DNA of 64,000 nucleotides from Actinomycetota bacterium (lineage in GTDB: Bacteria; Actinomycetota; Rubrobacteria; Rubrobacterales; Rubrobacteraceae), in assembly GCA_902810695.1 (NCBI GenBank), contig CADDYV010000007.1, forward strand, positions 1-64,000. The letters run 5' to 3'. Below the pieces are notes generated by a model. The model had not been told where the DNA came from. It saw nothing but the letters and a program-made list of their open reading frames with translations, and ran no database searches. Below, piece by piece: positions 11,236 through 20,696 of this stretch; position 1 is the stretch's first letter; each line of letters starts with the position of its first letter. A program made the position numbers and the translations under genes.

Positions 11236-13329
11236 TCAAAGAGGCAGGAGTTTGTCTGGAGTTATCGGCAGATCACGGACGCGCACGCCGGTAGCGTGAT
11301 AGACGGCGTTGGCGACGGCAGCCGATGAGCCGACGATGCCGATCTCACCTATCCCCTTGGAGCCCATCGGGTTGACGTGCGGGTCTTCCTCCTCGATCCA
11401 GGAGACCTCGATCTCACCAACGTCCGCGTTGGTGGGGATGTGGTACTCAGCGAAGTCGTGATTTACGACGTGCCCGAACCGAGGGTCCACCACGCTCTCC
11501 TCGTGCAGCGCCATCGAGAGTCCCATCGTCATCCCACCGATGAACTGCGATCGGGCGGTCTTGGCGTTGATGATCCGCCCGACCGCGAAGACCCCAGTCA
11601 TCCTCGGGATCCTCACCTCTGCGGTGTCAGCGTCCACCCGCGCTTCGGCGAAGTACGCCCCGAAGGCGTGCATGGCGTAGTTTTCGGTCTCCGGATTCTC
11701 GGGCGTCCCGGCTTCGACTTCATCGCCCTCGGAAGGGTTCTGGCCGTGCCTCTCGCGGAACACGCGGGCCGCCTCGAAAATGGTTGAGCCCCACATCGTG
11801 ATGCCCGTAGAGCCGCCCTCGACGGAAGCTTGAGGTAGCGTAGTGTCCCCGATCCGCAGGCCTATCTCCCCGACACCGACACCGAGTGCGTCGGCGGCGA
11901 TCTGAGTCAACGTCGTCCACGTCCCGGTGCCGATGTCTGCAGCCCCGATCTCCACGGCGTAGCGTCCTTCGCCCTCGTAGCGGACCCTTGCCCTAGAGCC
12001 CGGCAGCCTGAAGACGGGATAGGTGGAGGAGGCCACCCCACTCCCGACAAGCCATCGTCCTTCCCGGCGGGCGCGCGGGGTGGAGTCGCGGCTTTCCCAC
12101 CCGAATCGGCGCGCGCCCTCGCGCAGGCAGGCGACCAGGTTGCGGCTGGAGTACGGCAGGCCCGTTTCGGCGTCTATCTCAGGCTCGTTGCGGATGCGGA
12201 ACTCGATAGGGTCGAGGCCGCAGGCTATTGCCATCTCGTCCATCGCCGACTCCAGCGCGAACATCCCGGGGGCTTCGCCAGGCGCGCGCATCCACGACGG
12301 CACCGCAACGTCGAGGGCGGCGACGCGGTGCGTGGTGCGGCGGCTTTCGGTAGCGTACATCATCCGGGTGGCGACGGCGGCCTGCTCGGCGAACTCTTTG
12401 ATCTTCGCGGTCTGCACGATGGCGTCGTGGGATATGGCTGTGAGATGTCCCTCTTCATCTGCTCCGAGCCGTATCCTCTGTATCGTCGGGGTGCGGTAGC
12501 CGACGCAGGAGAACATCTGCTGGCGGGTGAGCGCGAACTTGATGGGCCGGCCCTCGATCATCTGCGCGGCCAGCGCCGCGAGGATGGTATTGGCGTGCGG
12601 CAGCCCTTTCGAGCCGAACCCGCCCCCGACGTAAGGCGCCACGACATTTACCCGTTTCTGGTCGAGTCCAAAGACCTGGGCGACCGTCCGCCTGACGGGG
12701 TGTGCCCCCTGGGTGGATTCGTAGAGCGTGAGATCTCCTTCCCTCCACACGGCGACCGTAGTGTGCGGCTCCATCGGGTTGTTGTGCTCCATCGGCGTGG
12801 TGTAGGTCTCGTCGAGCTTCACCGCCGCCGAGGCGTACGCCACCTCGAAGTCGCCTTCTTCGGTGTCGGTCGGGAAACCGGCGTTCACTTGCTCCGGGAC
12901 GTACAGGTCGTCCCGGTCCGCCCGCAACACGGCGTCGTGTGGCTCCTCGTCGTAGGAGATTTCGACCAGGTGCGCCGCGTGCCGGGCGGTCTCGAAGGTC
13001 TCGGCGACGACGGCCCCTATGAACTGGCCCCGGAAAGCGACCTCTTCGGACTGCAAGACCGCGTATTCCTTGTCGCTGGTGTCGGCCAGCCTGGGGGCGT
13101 TCTCGTGGGTGATGACGATGACCACGCCGGGCAGAGCCTCGGCGGCGCTTGCGTCTATGTGCGTGATGCGGCCACGGGCGATGTCGCTCTGCAGCGGGTA
13201 CAAATAGAGGGGAGATTCGACGTGGTGTTCGTAGGCGTAAGGGGCCTCTCCCGTGACCTTCTGCGGCCCATCTATGCGGTCGAGGGGCGTGCCGATGGCC
13301 CTGCCGGGGGCGCCTGTGATCATGCTCAT
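11236..13329 (-). CDS. Molybdenum-binding large subunit of a PaoC/xanthine-dehydrogenase-family aldehyde oxidoreductase
   Basis: The 697-residue product binds the molybdopterin cofactor and oxidises aldehydes or related substrates. Seen in sequence: [15 protein letters not shown] at the N-terminus, [47 protein letters not shown], and the C-terminal GSKGIGEIG with the Glu that acts as base in this family. The ATG at 13329 overlaps the FAD-subunit stop as ATGA. The subunit order 2Fe-2S, FAD, Mo matches E. coli PaoABC. The substrate cannot be assigned, and no XdhC/PaoD-type insertion chaperone is nearby. Confidence 0.88.
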   Translation of the reverse strand: MSMITGAPGRAIGTPLDRIDGPQKVTGEAPYAYEHHVESPLYLYPLQSDIARGRITHIDASAAEALPGVVIVITHENAPRLADTSDKEYAVLQSEEVAFRGQFIGAVVAETFETARHAAHLVEISYDEEPHDAVLRADRDDLYVPEQVNAGFPTDTEEGDFEVAYASAAVKLDETYTTPMEHNNPMEPHTTVAVWREGDLTLYESTQGAHPVRRTVAQVFGLDQKRVNVVAPYVGGGFGSKGLPHANTILAALAAQMIEGRPIKFALTRQQMFSCVGYRTPTIQRIRLGADEEGHLTAISHDAIVQTAKIKEFAEQAAVATRMMYATESRRTTHRVAALDVAVPSWMRAPGEAPGMFALESAMDEMAIACGLDPIEFRIRNEPEIDAETGLPYSSRNLVACLREGARRFGWESRDSTPRARREGRWLVGSGVASSTYPVFRLPGSRARVRYEGEGRYAVEIGAADIGTGTWTTLTQIAADALGVGVGEIGLRIGDTTLPQASVEGGSTGITMWGSTIFEAARVFRERHGQNPSEGDEVEAGTPENPETENYAMHAFGAYFAEARVDADTAEVRIPRMTGVFAVGRIINAKTARSQFIGGMTMGLSMALHEESVVDPRFGHVVNHDFAEYHIPTNADVGEIEVSWIEEEDPHVNPMGSKGIGEIGIVGSSAAVANAVYHATGVRVRDLPITPDKLLPL

Positions 13330-14312
13330 CGTTCCTCCGAAAGATCGAGCAGCGTGCGGGTTATGACGTTGCGTGCGAGCGGGACTTTGAAGGCATTCTC
13401 GCTCAAAGGCCGCGCGTCCTCGAGTTCGATCTCGGCGGCAGCGCGGAAGTTCGCCTCGTTCGCAGGCTCGCCCCGCAGGGCCTCCTCCGCCTTTAGTGCC
13501 CGCCAGGGCTTGTGCGCGACCCCGCCCAAAGCGAGACGCACGTCGCGCACCACGCCGTCCTCGATGTCGAGCGCCGCGGCGACCGAGACGAGGGCGAACG
13601 CGTATGACGCTCGCTCGCGCACCTTGCGGTACGCGGAGTTGTACGCGAAATCGAGCGGCGGCAGGTCCACCGCCGTGATGAGCTCGCCGTGCTCTAAGGT
13701 CGTGTCGCGCTCGGGTTCGTCGCCGGGCAGTCGGTGCAAATCCTCTATGGGAATGCGTCGCTCTCCGTCTGGTCCGTGCACGTTGACAAACGCCTCGAGT
13801 GCCGTCATCGCGACGGCCATGTCCGAAGGGTGCGTGGCGACGCAGTGCTCGGAGGCGCCAAGAATGGCATGGTCTTTGTTGTGGCCTTCTATTGCCGAAC
13901 AGCCCGCCCCCGGCTCGCGCTTGTTGCACGGCGTACTCGTATCGTAGAAGTAGACGCAGCGCGTGCGCTGCAGCAGGTTTCCGCCGGTGGTGGCGAGATT
14001 CCTGAGCTGGCCCGAAGCCCCCGAGAGCAACGCCTGAGAGAGCACCGGGTAGCGGGAGCGAATGGTCCGGTCGGCGGCGAGGTCGCTGTTCGTGACTGCG
14101 GCCCCGATGCGCACGCCCCCGTCTTCTGTCTCCTCGATCTGATCTGAGGTCAGGCGCCGCACGTCCACGAGCACGTCCGGCGTCATTATCTCCAGCTTCA
14201 TCAGGTCCACGAGGTTCGTGCCGCCGGCCAGAAACTTCGCGTTCGGCTGCTGGACGAGCGCCGCGATGGCTCCGGGAATGTCCCTGGCTCGCTCGTAGTT
14301 GTAGGGCTTCAT
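13326..14312 (-). CDS. FAD-binding subunit of the aldehyde oxidoreductase, with an extra iron-sulphur cysteine set
   Basis: The 328-residue protein is the middle electron carrier between the Mo and 2Fe-2S subunits. It has the FAD-binding [14 protein letters not shown] near residues 26-39 and [13 protein letters not shown] near 107-119. Four cysteines at 119, 129, 138 and 157 sit in an insertion ([17 protein letters not shown]) that matches the 4Fe-4S-carrying form of PaoB-type subunits and is absent from plain xanthine dehydrogenase FAD domains. It is coupled by four-base overlaps to both neighbours. Confidence 0.88.
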   Translation of the reverse strand: MKPYNYERARDIPGAIAALVQQPNAKFLAGGTNLVDLMKLEIMTPDVLVDVRRLTSDQIEETEDGGVRIGAAVTNSDLAADRTIRSRYPVLSQALLSGASGQLRNLATTGGNLLQRTRCVYFYDTSTPCNKREPGAGCSAIEGHNKDHAILGASEHCVATHPSDMAVAMTALEAFVNVHGPDGERRIPIEDLHRLPGDEPERDTTLEHGELITAVDLPPLDFAYNSAYRKVRERASYAFALVSVAAALDIEDGVVRDVRLALGGVAHKPWRALKAEEALRGEPANEANFRAAAEIELEDARPLSENAFKVPLARNVITRTLLDLSEER

Positions 14313-14833
14313 CGGCGCGCCCTCTCTTCGGTGATCTCCCGAATGGCCGGTACGATGTTCGCGTAGGCGCCGCAGCGGCAGAGGTTGCCGCTCATGCGCT
14401 CCCGGATCTCCGCGTCACTCAGCGTGATCTCCTCGGCGCTCACATCCCCGGTTACGTGGCTCGGCCAGCCTGCCTCGACCTCGTCGAGCATTCCGACCGC
14501 CGAGACGATCTGGCCGGGCGTGCAATATCCGCACTGGAAGCCGTCGTGTTCGATGAACGCCCGCTGCATCGGGTGCAGCTCGCCGTTTTCGGCGAGTCCG
14601 TCGGCCGTCGTGATATCCGACCCCTCATACGCGACAGCCAGAGCCAGACAACTGTTGACGCGTCGGCCATCGAGAAGGATGGTGCATGCACCGCATTGCC
14701 CGTGGTCACATCCCTTTTTGGGACTGGTGTTTCCGAGACGTTCGCGCAACGCGTCCAAAAGCGTTGTGCGGGTATCTACGGTGAGCCGGTGTTCCTCACC
14801 GTCCACGCGGAGGGTGACATCCACTTCCTCCAT
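14309..14833 (-). CDS. 2Fe-2S subunit of the aldehyde oxidoreductase
   Basis: Small iron-sulphur subunit (174 residues from ATG 14833) with two 2Fe-2S clusters. The N-terminal plant-ferredoxin-like cluster is marked by [16 protein letters not shown] with a later Cys in RRVNSC, and the C-terminal helical cluster by CGYCTPGQ and NLCRCGAY. There is no Tat signal in front, unlike E. coli PaoA, so a cytoplasmic enzyme is likely. An in-frame GTG at 14863 would add ten residues, but the ATG is preceded by a purine-rich GGAGAAAGGGGAG, so I use the ATG. Confidence 0.88.
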   Translation of the reverse strand: MEEVDVTLRVDGEEHRLTVDTRTTLLDALRERLGNTSPKKGCDHGQCGACTILLDGRRVNSCLALAVAYEGSDITTADGLAENGELHPMQRAFIEHDGFQCGYCTPGQIVSAVGMLDEVEAGWPSHVTGDVSAEEITLSDAEIRERMSGNLCRCGAYANIVPAIREITEERARR

Positions 14834-15109
14834 TGCTCCCCTTTCTCCGTAACTAATTTTCACAGCCGGATAGCCCCATTCGCGAGCTCGCCCGGCCTTT
14901 GTGCATAGTTACCCGGATCGAGGCCGACCGAATCGGAGCCAGCCACAGCGCATTCGGTGGCCCGAAGGTCCTCTATGACGAACGTCTCGGGGGAGAGATC
15001 CGGCCATGATACGCTTCCACCGAATAATCAAACTGACGGCAATCAACCAGTTCTTCCTTTTGTAAGTAAGGGCGTTATAGTAATATGTAGTAGGATAAGG
15101 AGCTGAGTT
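14834..15109. other. Divergent intergenic region, 276 bp
   Basis: Separates the minus-strand aldehyde oxidoreductase operon from the plus-strand orphan gene, so it should carry promoters for both directions. The right half (about 15030-15105) is clearly more AT-rich than the surrounding DNA. It contains a TATAGT-like hexamer at about 15075 on the plus strand, but no convincing -35 partner. I see no tRNA, terminator or other gene here. Confidence 0.4.
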
Positions 15110-15388
15110 ATGTATACCAAGCAGCATCGTGAAATACTAGCCCGTCTCAACACCTACGATGTAGGCCCCACACACGGTGACTTGCAAGTTCTTCACGAGC
15201 AAAAATTCAAGAGTTCACTCATGATAGAGAAGGAATTGGGGCATGGTCCTGCCTCGGGCGTGGTGGGATATTTAGATGCAGGCTGGTACGCGTCCGAAGG
15301 TGGGGCAGATCGTGTACACCGCCGTTTTCGCGAGTTTGCTCAACGCATTCGTCTCAGGCTCTATCTACTGTTGAGGGGCGTGCTCTAG
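15110..15388 (+). CDS. Orphan small protein, unknown function; only plus-strand gene in the window
   Basis: A 92-residue frame whose ATG is preceded by AAGGAG with seven-base spacing, the best argument that it is translated. I recognise no family. The first half is polar (MYTKQHREILARLNTYDVG, HGDLQVLHEQKF), the middle is Gly-rich (GHGPASGVVGYLDAGWY), and the last third is strongly basic and ends with a short hydrophobic LRLYLLLRGVL. Base composition is lower in GC than the neighbours. It converges on recN with a single base between the stops, so no terminator fits between them. It could be a recent arrival or the remnant of a larger gene. Confidence 0.55.
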   Translation: MYTKQHREILARLNTYDVGPTHGDLQVLHEQKFKSSLMIEKELGHGPASGVVGYLDAGWYASEGGADRVHRRFREFAQRIRLRLYLLLRGVL

Positions 15389-15389
15389 C

Positions 15390-17060
15390 TCAAACCTCTT
15401 TCACCAGAAGCTCGGAGGCGTGCGCTAGCGACGCCTCGTCCACCCTTCCCGAGAGCATCCGGGCCAGCTCTCTGCGGCGCTCCTCGCCTTCGACCCGCAC
15501 CACGCGGGTCAGTGTGCGCCCGCCCGCCTCTTCTTTGGAGACGACCACGTGCGACCCTGCCTCCGAAGCTATCTGCGGCAGGTGCGTGATCGTCAGGACC
15601 TGGTTGCGACCGCCGAGCTCCCGCAGCTTCGCCCCGACCGCCGTGGCCGTCTCTCCGCCGATACCGGCATCCACCTCGTCGAAGATATAAGTGGCTCCGG
15701 GCTCGATGCGTTCCTGGGCAAGCCTGATCGCCAGCATGATCCTGGATAGCTCGCCGCCCGAGGCATACCTCCTGACCGCAAGCTCCGGTTCACCGGGGTT
15801 CGGCTGGATCACGAACTCCACCCTCTCTCTGCCGGAAGGACCGGGCTCCACGGGCACAAGCTCCGCCTGGAAGGTCGTCCTGGCGAGGTTCAGATCCGCG
15901 AGGTTCTCCTGCACCTTCTCAGAAAGCTTCCTCGCCGCCTTTTCTCTACCCGATGAGATCCGGGCCGCAAGCTCCTGTAGCCGGGCCTCCCCCTCTTCTA
16001 TCCGCCTTTCGAGCCCCGCCGTCTCCTCCTCAAAGTTCTCCAGCCGCGACAGGTTCACTCTTGCCTCTTTCAGATACCCCTCCACATCCTCGCCGTACTT
16101 GCGCTCCAGATCCCGCAAGGCGGCCAGACGATCCTCAACTTCATCCAGACGGTTAGGGTCGGCTTCCAGTTCGTCAAGGTAGCCGCGAAGCTCGTAGAGC
16201 ACGTCCTCCAGCTCCGCCGAGAGCCCGGAGAGGCGTTCCAGAATCCCGGAGAGGCTCTCGTCATGACGGGCCGCTCTCTCCAGTTCGGCGACAGCCACGG
16301 CGACCGCTTCGATCGCGCCGTTTCCCTCATCTGAAGAGAGCGCACCGGCGGCGGCTCCGGCGGACTGTAGAAGCTCGGTCACGTTGCGGAGCCTCTCGCG
16401 CTCGCGGCCAAGCTCCGCAACTTCCTGAGCACTGTATCCGGCCTCCTCGATCTCGGATATCTGGTACCGCAGGAAATCCACCTCCCGCAGCCGAGCCTCG
16501 GCAGAAGATCTGAACTCTTCGAGCTCCCGCTTTTCCCTCTCTACCCGAGACCAGAGCGAGGCATGCTCTGCCCTGGCGTGCCTTGCTTCCTCATCCAGAA
16601 AATCGTCCAGGATGGCGAGTTGCTCGGCGGGCTCTGTGAGACGGGCCTGTTCGCGCTGGCTGTGGTACGAGACGAGCCGTTCGCCCAGAGCCGCGAGCAC
16701 CTTCACCGGCACCCCGACACCGCACACGTAGCACCGCGAACGCCCCTCGGCGGTCAGCGTCCGGCGGAGTGTGAGGCCATCGTCGGATTCTATCTCCTCG
16801 GCCAGATCCCCCAGCGATTCGGCCAGAACCCTGTCTCTCACGTCTTCGGGCAACAGAAAGGTGCCCTCGATAACGGCCCTCTGCGCGCCGGAGCGAACCG
16901 CTTCGGAGCGGGCACGCCCGCCGAGAAGCATCTGCAGTGCGGTAGCCAGAAGAGTTTTACCCGCGCCAGTCTCTCCGGTGATAACGTTCAACCCTGGCTC
17001 GAACTCCAGGGTTGCCTCCTCAATAAGCGCAACGTTCTCAACGGAAAGTTCCGCGAGCAC
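15390..17060 (-). CDS. recN: DNA repair protein RecN
   Basis: SMC-like ATPase of double-strand break repair. From GTG 17060 the 556-residue product begins MLAELSVENVALIEEA and has Walker A GETGAGKT at 29-36. A long Glu/Arg-rich coiled coil (about 150-370) follows, then the signature YASGGELSRIMLA and Walker B YIFDEVDAGIGG. The GTG overlaps the nadK stop (TAGTG) and fits the family N-terminus; a longer form from 17099 would run 40 bases into nadK. The tlyA-nadK-recN order is conserved in Gram-positive bacteria. Confidence 0.95.
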   Translation of the reverse strand: MLAELSVENVALIEEATLEFEPGLNVITGETGAGKTLLATALQMLLGGRARSEAVRSGAQRAVIEGTFLLPEDVRDRVLAESLGDLAEEIESDDGLTLRRTLTAEGRSRCYVCGVGVPVKVLAALGERLVSYHSQREQARLTEPAEQLAILDDFLDEEARHARAEHASLWSRVEREKRELEEFRSSAEARLREVDFLRYQISEIEEAGYSAQEVAELGRERERLRNVTELLQSAGAAAGALSSDEGNGAIEAVAVAVAELERAARHDESLSGILERLSGLSAELEDVLYELRGYLDELEADPNRLDEVEDRLAALRDLERKYGEDVEGYLKEARVNLSRLENFEEETAGLERRIEEGEARLQELAARISSGREKAARKLSEKVQENLADLNLARTTFQAELVPVEPGPSGRERVEFVIQPNPGEPELAVRRYASGGELSRIMLAIRLAQERIEPGATYIFDEVDAGIGGETATAVGAKLRELGGRNQVLTITHLPQIASEAGSHVVVSKEEAGGRTLTRVVRVEGEERRRELARMLSGRVDEASLAHASELLVKEV

Positions 17061-17890
17061 TACAAGAACGTCCTCCGCACCGCTCGCCACCAGGTCCAAT
17101 CGCTGGTCCGGCCTATTTTAACGCTTTTTTCGGAGAGCTTTATCCGGATCCAGCCGCCAGTCGGGATCTCCCGCGGCTCGTCGCCGTCTATCGAAAGCAG
17201 CGCGCTGCGCTCGGTGAGTCTGAGCTCTGCAACCTGATCCTCGCCCAGTACCAGAGGTCGGCTGACCAGCGCGTGCGGCGCTATCGGCACGAGCACGTAG
17301 CACTCCGCGTCCCCGGAGACTATCGGTCCGCCGACGGAGAGGGCGTAAGCCGTCGAGCCCAGAGGCGTCGCCGCCACGAACCCGTCGCACCGGAAGGCGA
17401 AAAGCTCCTCTCCGCCAATGGTAACGTCAACCGAGATGATCTGGTGCGGCCTCTCCTTCACCAGTACCGCGTCGTTGACCGCCTGATGCTTCTCGTTTTC
17501 CCTCTCGACGCAGACATCGAGCATCCGGTACTCCTGGACCTCCAGACCGCCATCGAGGACCTTCTCCACGCCGGATTCGATCTCCTCCGGCAGCATCCCG
17601 CTCATGAACCCGACCTTGCCCAGGTTCACCCCCAACAGCACCCTTCCGGGGTAGATCTTCGAGGCCCGCAGCATCGTCCCATCTCCGCCGAGCACGAACA
17701 CCAGGTCCGGATCTCCTCCACCGACCGGCTGTCCGTCGTTCGTCTCGACGACGCGCTCTATCTGCACGTTCCGCTTCTCAAGAGTCGCAACCAGCCGCTC
17801 GAAGTAGCCTCCGCTCACCTCCGGCTTCGCCACGATTCCGACCCGGCGAAACTCACCCACCGGCAACAGCCTCTCGTATCCGGGCCTCAT
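17060..17890 (-). CDS. nadK: NAD kinase
   Basis: Phosphorylates NAD to NADP in the cytoplasm. The 276-residue product shows VLGGDGTMLRA (GGDGT at 68-72), VNDAVLVKE near 137 and the C-terminal GSTAYALSVGGP, the three diagnostic motifs. ATG 17890 overlaps tlyA by 38 bases. An in-frame GTG at 17860, with AGAGG upstream, would give 266 residues starting just before the first beta strand (RRVGIVAKPE), so the start is uncertain by ten residues. Confidence 0.94.
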   Translation of the reverse strand: MRPGYERLLPVGEFRRVGIVAKPEVSGGYFERLVATLEKRNVQIERVVETNDGQPVGGGDPDLVFVLGGDGTMLRASKIYPGRVLLGVNLGKVGFMSGMLPEEIESGVEKVLDGGLEVQEYRMLDVCVERENEKHQAVNDAVLVKERPHQIISVDVTIGGEELFAFRCDGFVAATPLGSTAYALSVGGPIVSGDAECYVLVPIAPHALVSRPLVLGEDQVAELRLTERSALLSIDGDEPREIPTGGWIRIKLSEKSVKIGRTSDWTWWRAVRRTFL

Positions 17891-18662
17891 CCAGCCTCGT
17901 TCCCGAATCCCGCAGGAGATACAGCGGGTACTCCCGGTTGCCCGAGCGCCTTCCGGCTACCGGCGACCGCATCACGTCAATCGCGTCGAAGTTCAGAGCC
18001 GCGAAAGATTCCGCGACGCCCCGGATCGCCTCTGCGTGAACACCATCATCCCGCACCAGCCCGCCACGCCCGAGCTTTTCCGGCCCCACCTCGAACTGCG
18101 GTTTGACGAGCACGATGGCCTCACGCACGGAAGGCGTGGTGGAGAGCAGTCTTTCGAGCGCAACCGCAAGCGGGATGAACGACAAATCGGCCACCAGCAG
18201 ATCCGGCTCGAAGGGAAGGTTCTCCCCCGATAAATGCCGAACATTTGTTTTCTCCATAACGGCCACCCTTGGATCATCCCTGAGCGATCGGGCCAGCTGA
18301 TCGTAACCTACATCAACGGCCAGCACTTTGCTGGCTCCTCGCTTGAGCAATACGTCTGTGAAACCTCCGGTAGAAGCCCCTGTGTCTATGCAAGAGCGAC
18401 CGGCAACCTTTACCCCGAATGCATCCAGGGCAGCCTCCAGCTTCTCCCCGGCACGCGACACGAAGCGGCTTTCTCCCTCAACAACGAGCGTTTTATCGGG
18501 CGCAATACGCTGCCCGGCTCTGGTTACGACCTGCCCGCCAACCTTTACGGCACCGGAGAGGATCAAATCCCGCGCCCGACTGCGGCTCTCTGCAAACCCT
18601 CGCTCTACCAGAAGGTTGTCCAATCGCTGCGAGGTGTTCTTTGTGGTTCCGCTCTCTGACAG
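17853..18662 (-). CDS. tlyA: TlyA family 2'-O-ribose rRNA methyltransferase
   Basis: The family methylates 16S and 23S rRNA riboses with S-adenosylmethionine. An N-terminal S4 domain (QRLDNLLVERGFAESRSRA) is followed by an FtsJ-like fold with CIDTGASTGGFTD, a VDVGYDQ segment, LLVADLSFIPL and VLVKPQFEVG. In frame after the ispA stop the only initiators are CTG 18662 and TTG 18623. CTG has GGGAG seven bases upstream and keeps the residues before the S4 domain, whereas TTG has none; I therefore propose a CTG start and 269 residues. Confidence 0.92.
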   Translation of the reverse strand: MSESGTTKNTSQRLDNLLVERGFAESRSRARDLILSGAVKVGGQVVTRAGQRIAPDKTLVVEGESRFVSRAGEKLEAALDAFGVKVAGRSCIDTGASTGGFTDVLLKRGASKVLAVDVGYDQLARSLRDDPRVAVMEKTNVRHLSGENLPFEPDLLVADLSFIPLAVALERLLSTTPSVREAIVLVKPQFEVGPEKLGRGGLVRDDGVHAEAIRGVAESFAALNFDAIDVMRSPVAGRRSGNREYPLYLLRDSGTRLDEARIREAVAGG

Positions 18663-18663
18663 A

Positions 18664-19551
18664 TCACTTCTCCCGATGGCGGACGAAAAGTGCCATTTTC
18701 TCAAGACCCGAGGTGTCGCCATCCACCCGCGAGAGGGCAGCCAGCGCCCGTTCGACCGCCGCGTCCGCCTCGCGCCTGGCTCCATCCAGCCCGAAGATCC
18801 CGACGAAGGTGGCCTTATCCTGCTCAGCGTCGCTGCCGACGCTCTTGCCCAAGGCTTCCCGCGTCGAGGTGGCGTTGAGAACGTCGTCAACGATCTGGAA
18901 GCACAGGCCCAGCTCGCTCGCGTACTCGGAGATGGCTTTCTGCTCAGCCTCCCCGACCCCCGCCAGGATCGCGCCGATGCGGGCGGAAGATTTGATCAGA
19001 GCCCCCGTCTTGTATTTGTGGATCATGTGCAGCGTCGCGGGGTCCACCCCAGAGCCGAAGCCCGTGAGATCCATGTCCATGACCTGACCGCCGACCATCC
19101 CTTCCACCCCGGTCGAGCTGGCGAGTTCCCGCACCACCTCCAGAACCTGCTCCGGGGTTCCCTTCTGGTGAACCGTGATCAGGGTCAGAGCTTCTCCGAA
19201 GAACGCATCTCCGGCGAGGATGGCCACCGCCTCCCCGAACTTCTTGTGGACCGTGGGGCGTCCGCGCCTGAAGTCGTCATCATCCATGGCGGGCAGGTCG
19301 TCGTGGATCAGGGAGTAGGTGTGGATCAGCTCTATCGCCGCCGCCGAGGGCAAAACCAGAGCAGGGTCTGCGCCGAACACCCAGGCGCACTCCATGCACA
19401 GCGTCGGCCTGACGCGCTTGCCCCCCGAGAGCATCGCGTATCGCATCGCGTCCACGAGCCCGGAGAGCATCGGGTCATCCGAGAAGTAGAGCCCGTGGAG
19501 ATACTCTTCGAACTGCTTCCGGTGCTTCTCCCAGCGCATCATGCTATCCAT
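18664..19551 (-). CDS. ispA: Short-chain polyprenyl diphosphate synthase (farnesyl/geranylgeranyl type)
   Basis: Condenses isopentenyl diphosphate with allylic diphosphates. The 295-residue product has LSGGKRVRP near residue 41, the first Asp-rich motif DDLPAMDDDD preceded by YSLIH, GGQVMDMD, and the second Asp-rich region FQIVDDVLN. The four-residue spacing in the first motif marks a type II short-chain synthase; farnesyl versus geranylgeranyl product cannot be fixed. ATG 19551 overlaps nusB by eight bases; a GTG at 19575 is the longer option. No xse or dxs gene is adjacent. Confidence 0.88.
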   Translation of the reverse strand: MDSMMRWEKHRKQFEEYLHGLYFSDDPMLSGLVDAMRYAMLSGGKRVRPTLCMECAWVFGADPALVLPSAAAIELIHTYSLIHDDLPAMDDDDFRRGRPTVHKKFGEAVAILAGDAFFGEALTLITVHQKGTPEQVLEVVRELASSTGVEGMVGGQVMDMDLTGFGSGVDPATLHMIHKYKTGALIKSSARIGAILAGVGEAEQKAISEYASELGLCFQIVDDVLNATSTREALGKSVGSDAEQDKATFVGIFGLDGARREADAAVERALAALSRVDGDTSGLEKMALFVRHREK

Positions 19552-19942
19552 GCTCGACCAATCTGCCCGCCCCACGCAACACCCCGCCGACGAAAACGGG
19601 CGACTCCTCGCTCGAAAACCCCTTCGCCAGCTCTGTCGCCTCCTTGATAGCTACCTCCGGCGGCACATCTTCCACAAACAACATCTCGTAGAGGCCGATC
19701 CTGAGAATCGTCCGGTCAATGGCGCTCATCCTGTAAACCGGCCACCCTTCGGAAACCTCGGAGAGCCGCCGGTCGAGGTCATCCAGTTCTCGCTCGACCC
19801 CCTGCACCAGCCTGAGCGCGTACTCCTCGAAGTCTCCCCGGTAGGAGCGCCAACGCTTCACCACAGCGTCAACCGGCTCCTCGTTGACGTCGCTCTGGTA
19901 CAGGGTCATAAATGCCTGCTTGCGTGCCCTCCGTCGGCTCAC
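19544..19942 (-). CDS. nusB: Transcription antitermination factor NusB
   Basis: All-helical RNA-binding protein that with NusE/S10 recognises boxA in rRNA leaders. The 132-residue product shows RRRARKQAFMTLYQSDV at the N-terminus and the C-terminal YEMLFVEDVPPEVAIKEATELAKGFSSEES with FVGGVLR, the standard NusB end. GTG start with GAGGAG upstream, six bases after the efp stop; efp-nusB is a conserved Gram-positive pair. Confidence 0.95.
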   Translation of the reverse strand: MSRRRARKQAFMTLYQSDVNEEPVDAVVKRWRSYRGDFEEYALRLVQGVERELDDLDRRLSEVSEGWPVYRMSAIDRTILRIGLYEMLFVEDVPPEVAIKEATELAKGFSSEESPVFVGGVLRGAGRLVEHG

Positions 19943-19948
19943 GGCTCC

Positions 19949-20506
19949 TCAAACCCTCGTCAGGTATTCCCTCGAGCGCGTATCTACCCGCACCCGATCT
20001 CCCTCGCTTATAAACAAGGGAACCTGCACCACGAGCCCGGTCTCAAGGGTTGCGGGCTTGCTCCCACCGGTCGCCGTATCCCCTTTGACGCCGGGATCCG
20101 TCTGCGCAACCCCCAGGTCTACGTGCGCCGGAAGCTGCACGCTCACTATCTCGCCATCCGCAGAAAGCACGCCTACCGTACTGCCTTCGACGATGTAGTT
20201 TACGGCGTCGTCCACGATCTCCAGAGGAATGGGGATCTGCTCGTAAGTCTCCGAGTCCATGAAGTAGAACAGATCCCCGTCGCGGTAGAGGTACTGCATC
20301 TCCCGCGACTCGGTTCTGACGTCCTCCACCTTCTCTCCAGCCCGGAAGGTCTTCTCGACCACCGCTCCAGTGTCCATGTTCCGCAGGCGCGTCCTGACGA
20401 AAGCCCCTCCCTTGCCGGGCTTCACGTGCTGGTGGTAAAGGATGGTAAACCGCTTGCCGTCTACCCGTATCGCCGACCCATTTCTGAACTGGTTGGTTGA
20501 TATCAT
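19949..20506 (-). CDS. efp: Translation elongation factor P
   Basis: Rescues ribosomes stalled on polyproline. The 185-residue product has the three-domain EF-P length. The domain I tip loop reads VKPGKGGAF with Lys32 at the site that is post-translationally modified in other bacteria, followed by the conserved [11 protein letters not shown] and [16 protein letters not shown] at 20506 has GAGG ten bases upstream. Its own promoter is likely, given the 190-bp gap to aroQ. No epmA-like modification gene is seen nearby. Confidence 0.96.
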   Translation of the reverse strand: MISTNQFRNGSAIRVDGKRFTILYHQHVKPGKGGAFVRTRLRNMDTGAVVEKTFRAGEKVEDVRTESREMQYLYRDGDLFYFMDSETYEQIPIPLEIVDDAVNYIVEGSTVGVLSADGEIVSVQLPAHVDLGVAQTDPGVKGDTATGGSKPATLETGLVVQVPLFISEGDRVRVDTRSREYLTRV

Positions 20507-20582
20507 GCCGAATTATCCTCACAAACGCCTATCAGCGTACTTACCTCCCTTGATCGCCAAAATACGGCGCAGATACTGCGTT

Positions 20583-20588
20583 ATTATC
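20583..20588 (-). promoter_or_regulatory. Candidate extended -10 promoter for efp-nusB
   Basis: On the minus strand GATAAT is preceded by TGC, making an extended -10 (TGnGATAAT) about 80 bases before the efp ATG. No good -35 is present at 17-18 bases, which extended -10 promoters tolerate. A small inverted repeat CGCAG-ATA-CTGCG lies just downstream at 20568-20580, within the predicted leader. Confidence 0.4.
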
Positions 20589-20657
20589 GCACAGATTGAA
20601 GTTCCTACATATCCTCTGGCAAGGTCCCGGAGCCAGCCACTCTGACATGAAGCCTGT

Positions 20658-20687
20658 GCTGGTAGCCAGCAGCTTGTTCCCCAAGCT
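20658..20687 (-). terminator. Two back-to-back hairpins after aroQ, possible terminator
   Basis: GCTGG-CTA-CCAGC (20658-20670) and AGCTTG-GGGAA-CAAGCT (20671-20687) are perfect stems placed side by side ten bases beyond the aroQ stop. No T-run follows, so this is not a classical intrinsic terminator, but tandem U-less hairpins are plausible transcript ends in a high-GC genome. Confidence 0.4.
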
Positions 20688-20696
20688 ATCCGCTCG

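Noticed and set aside
12328-13947. Long plus-strand open frame opposite the molybdenum subunit gene
   Set aside because: High-GC genomes produce long antisense frames; the minus-strand product has clear family motifs and no plausible ribosome-binding site or family is seen on the plus strand.
14909-15127. Small minus-strand frame in the divergent gap
   Set aside because: No ribosome-binding site, no family, and it covers the region expected to hold promoters for both flanking units.
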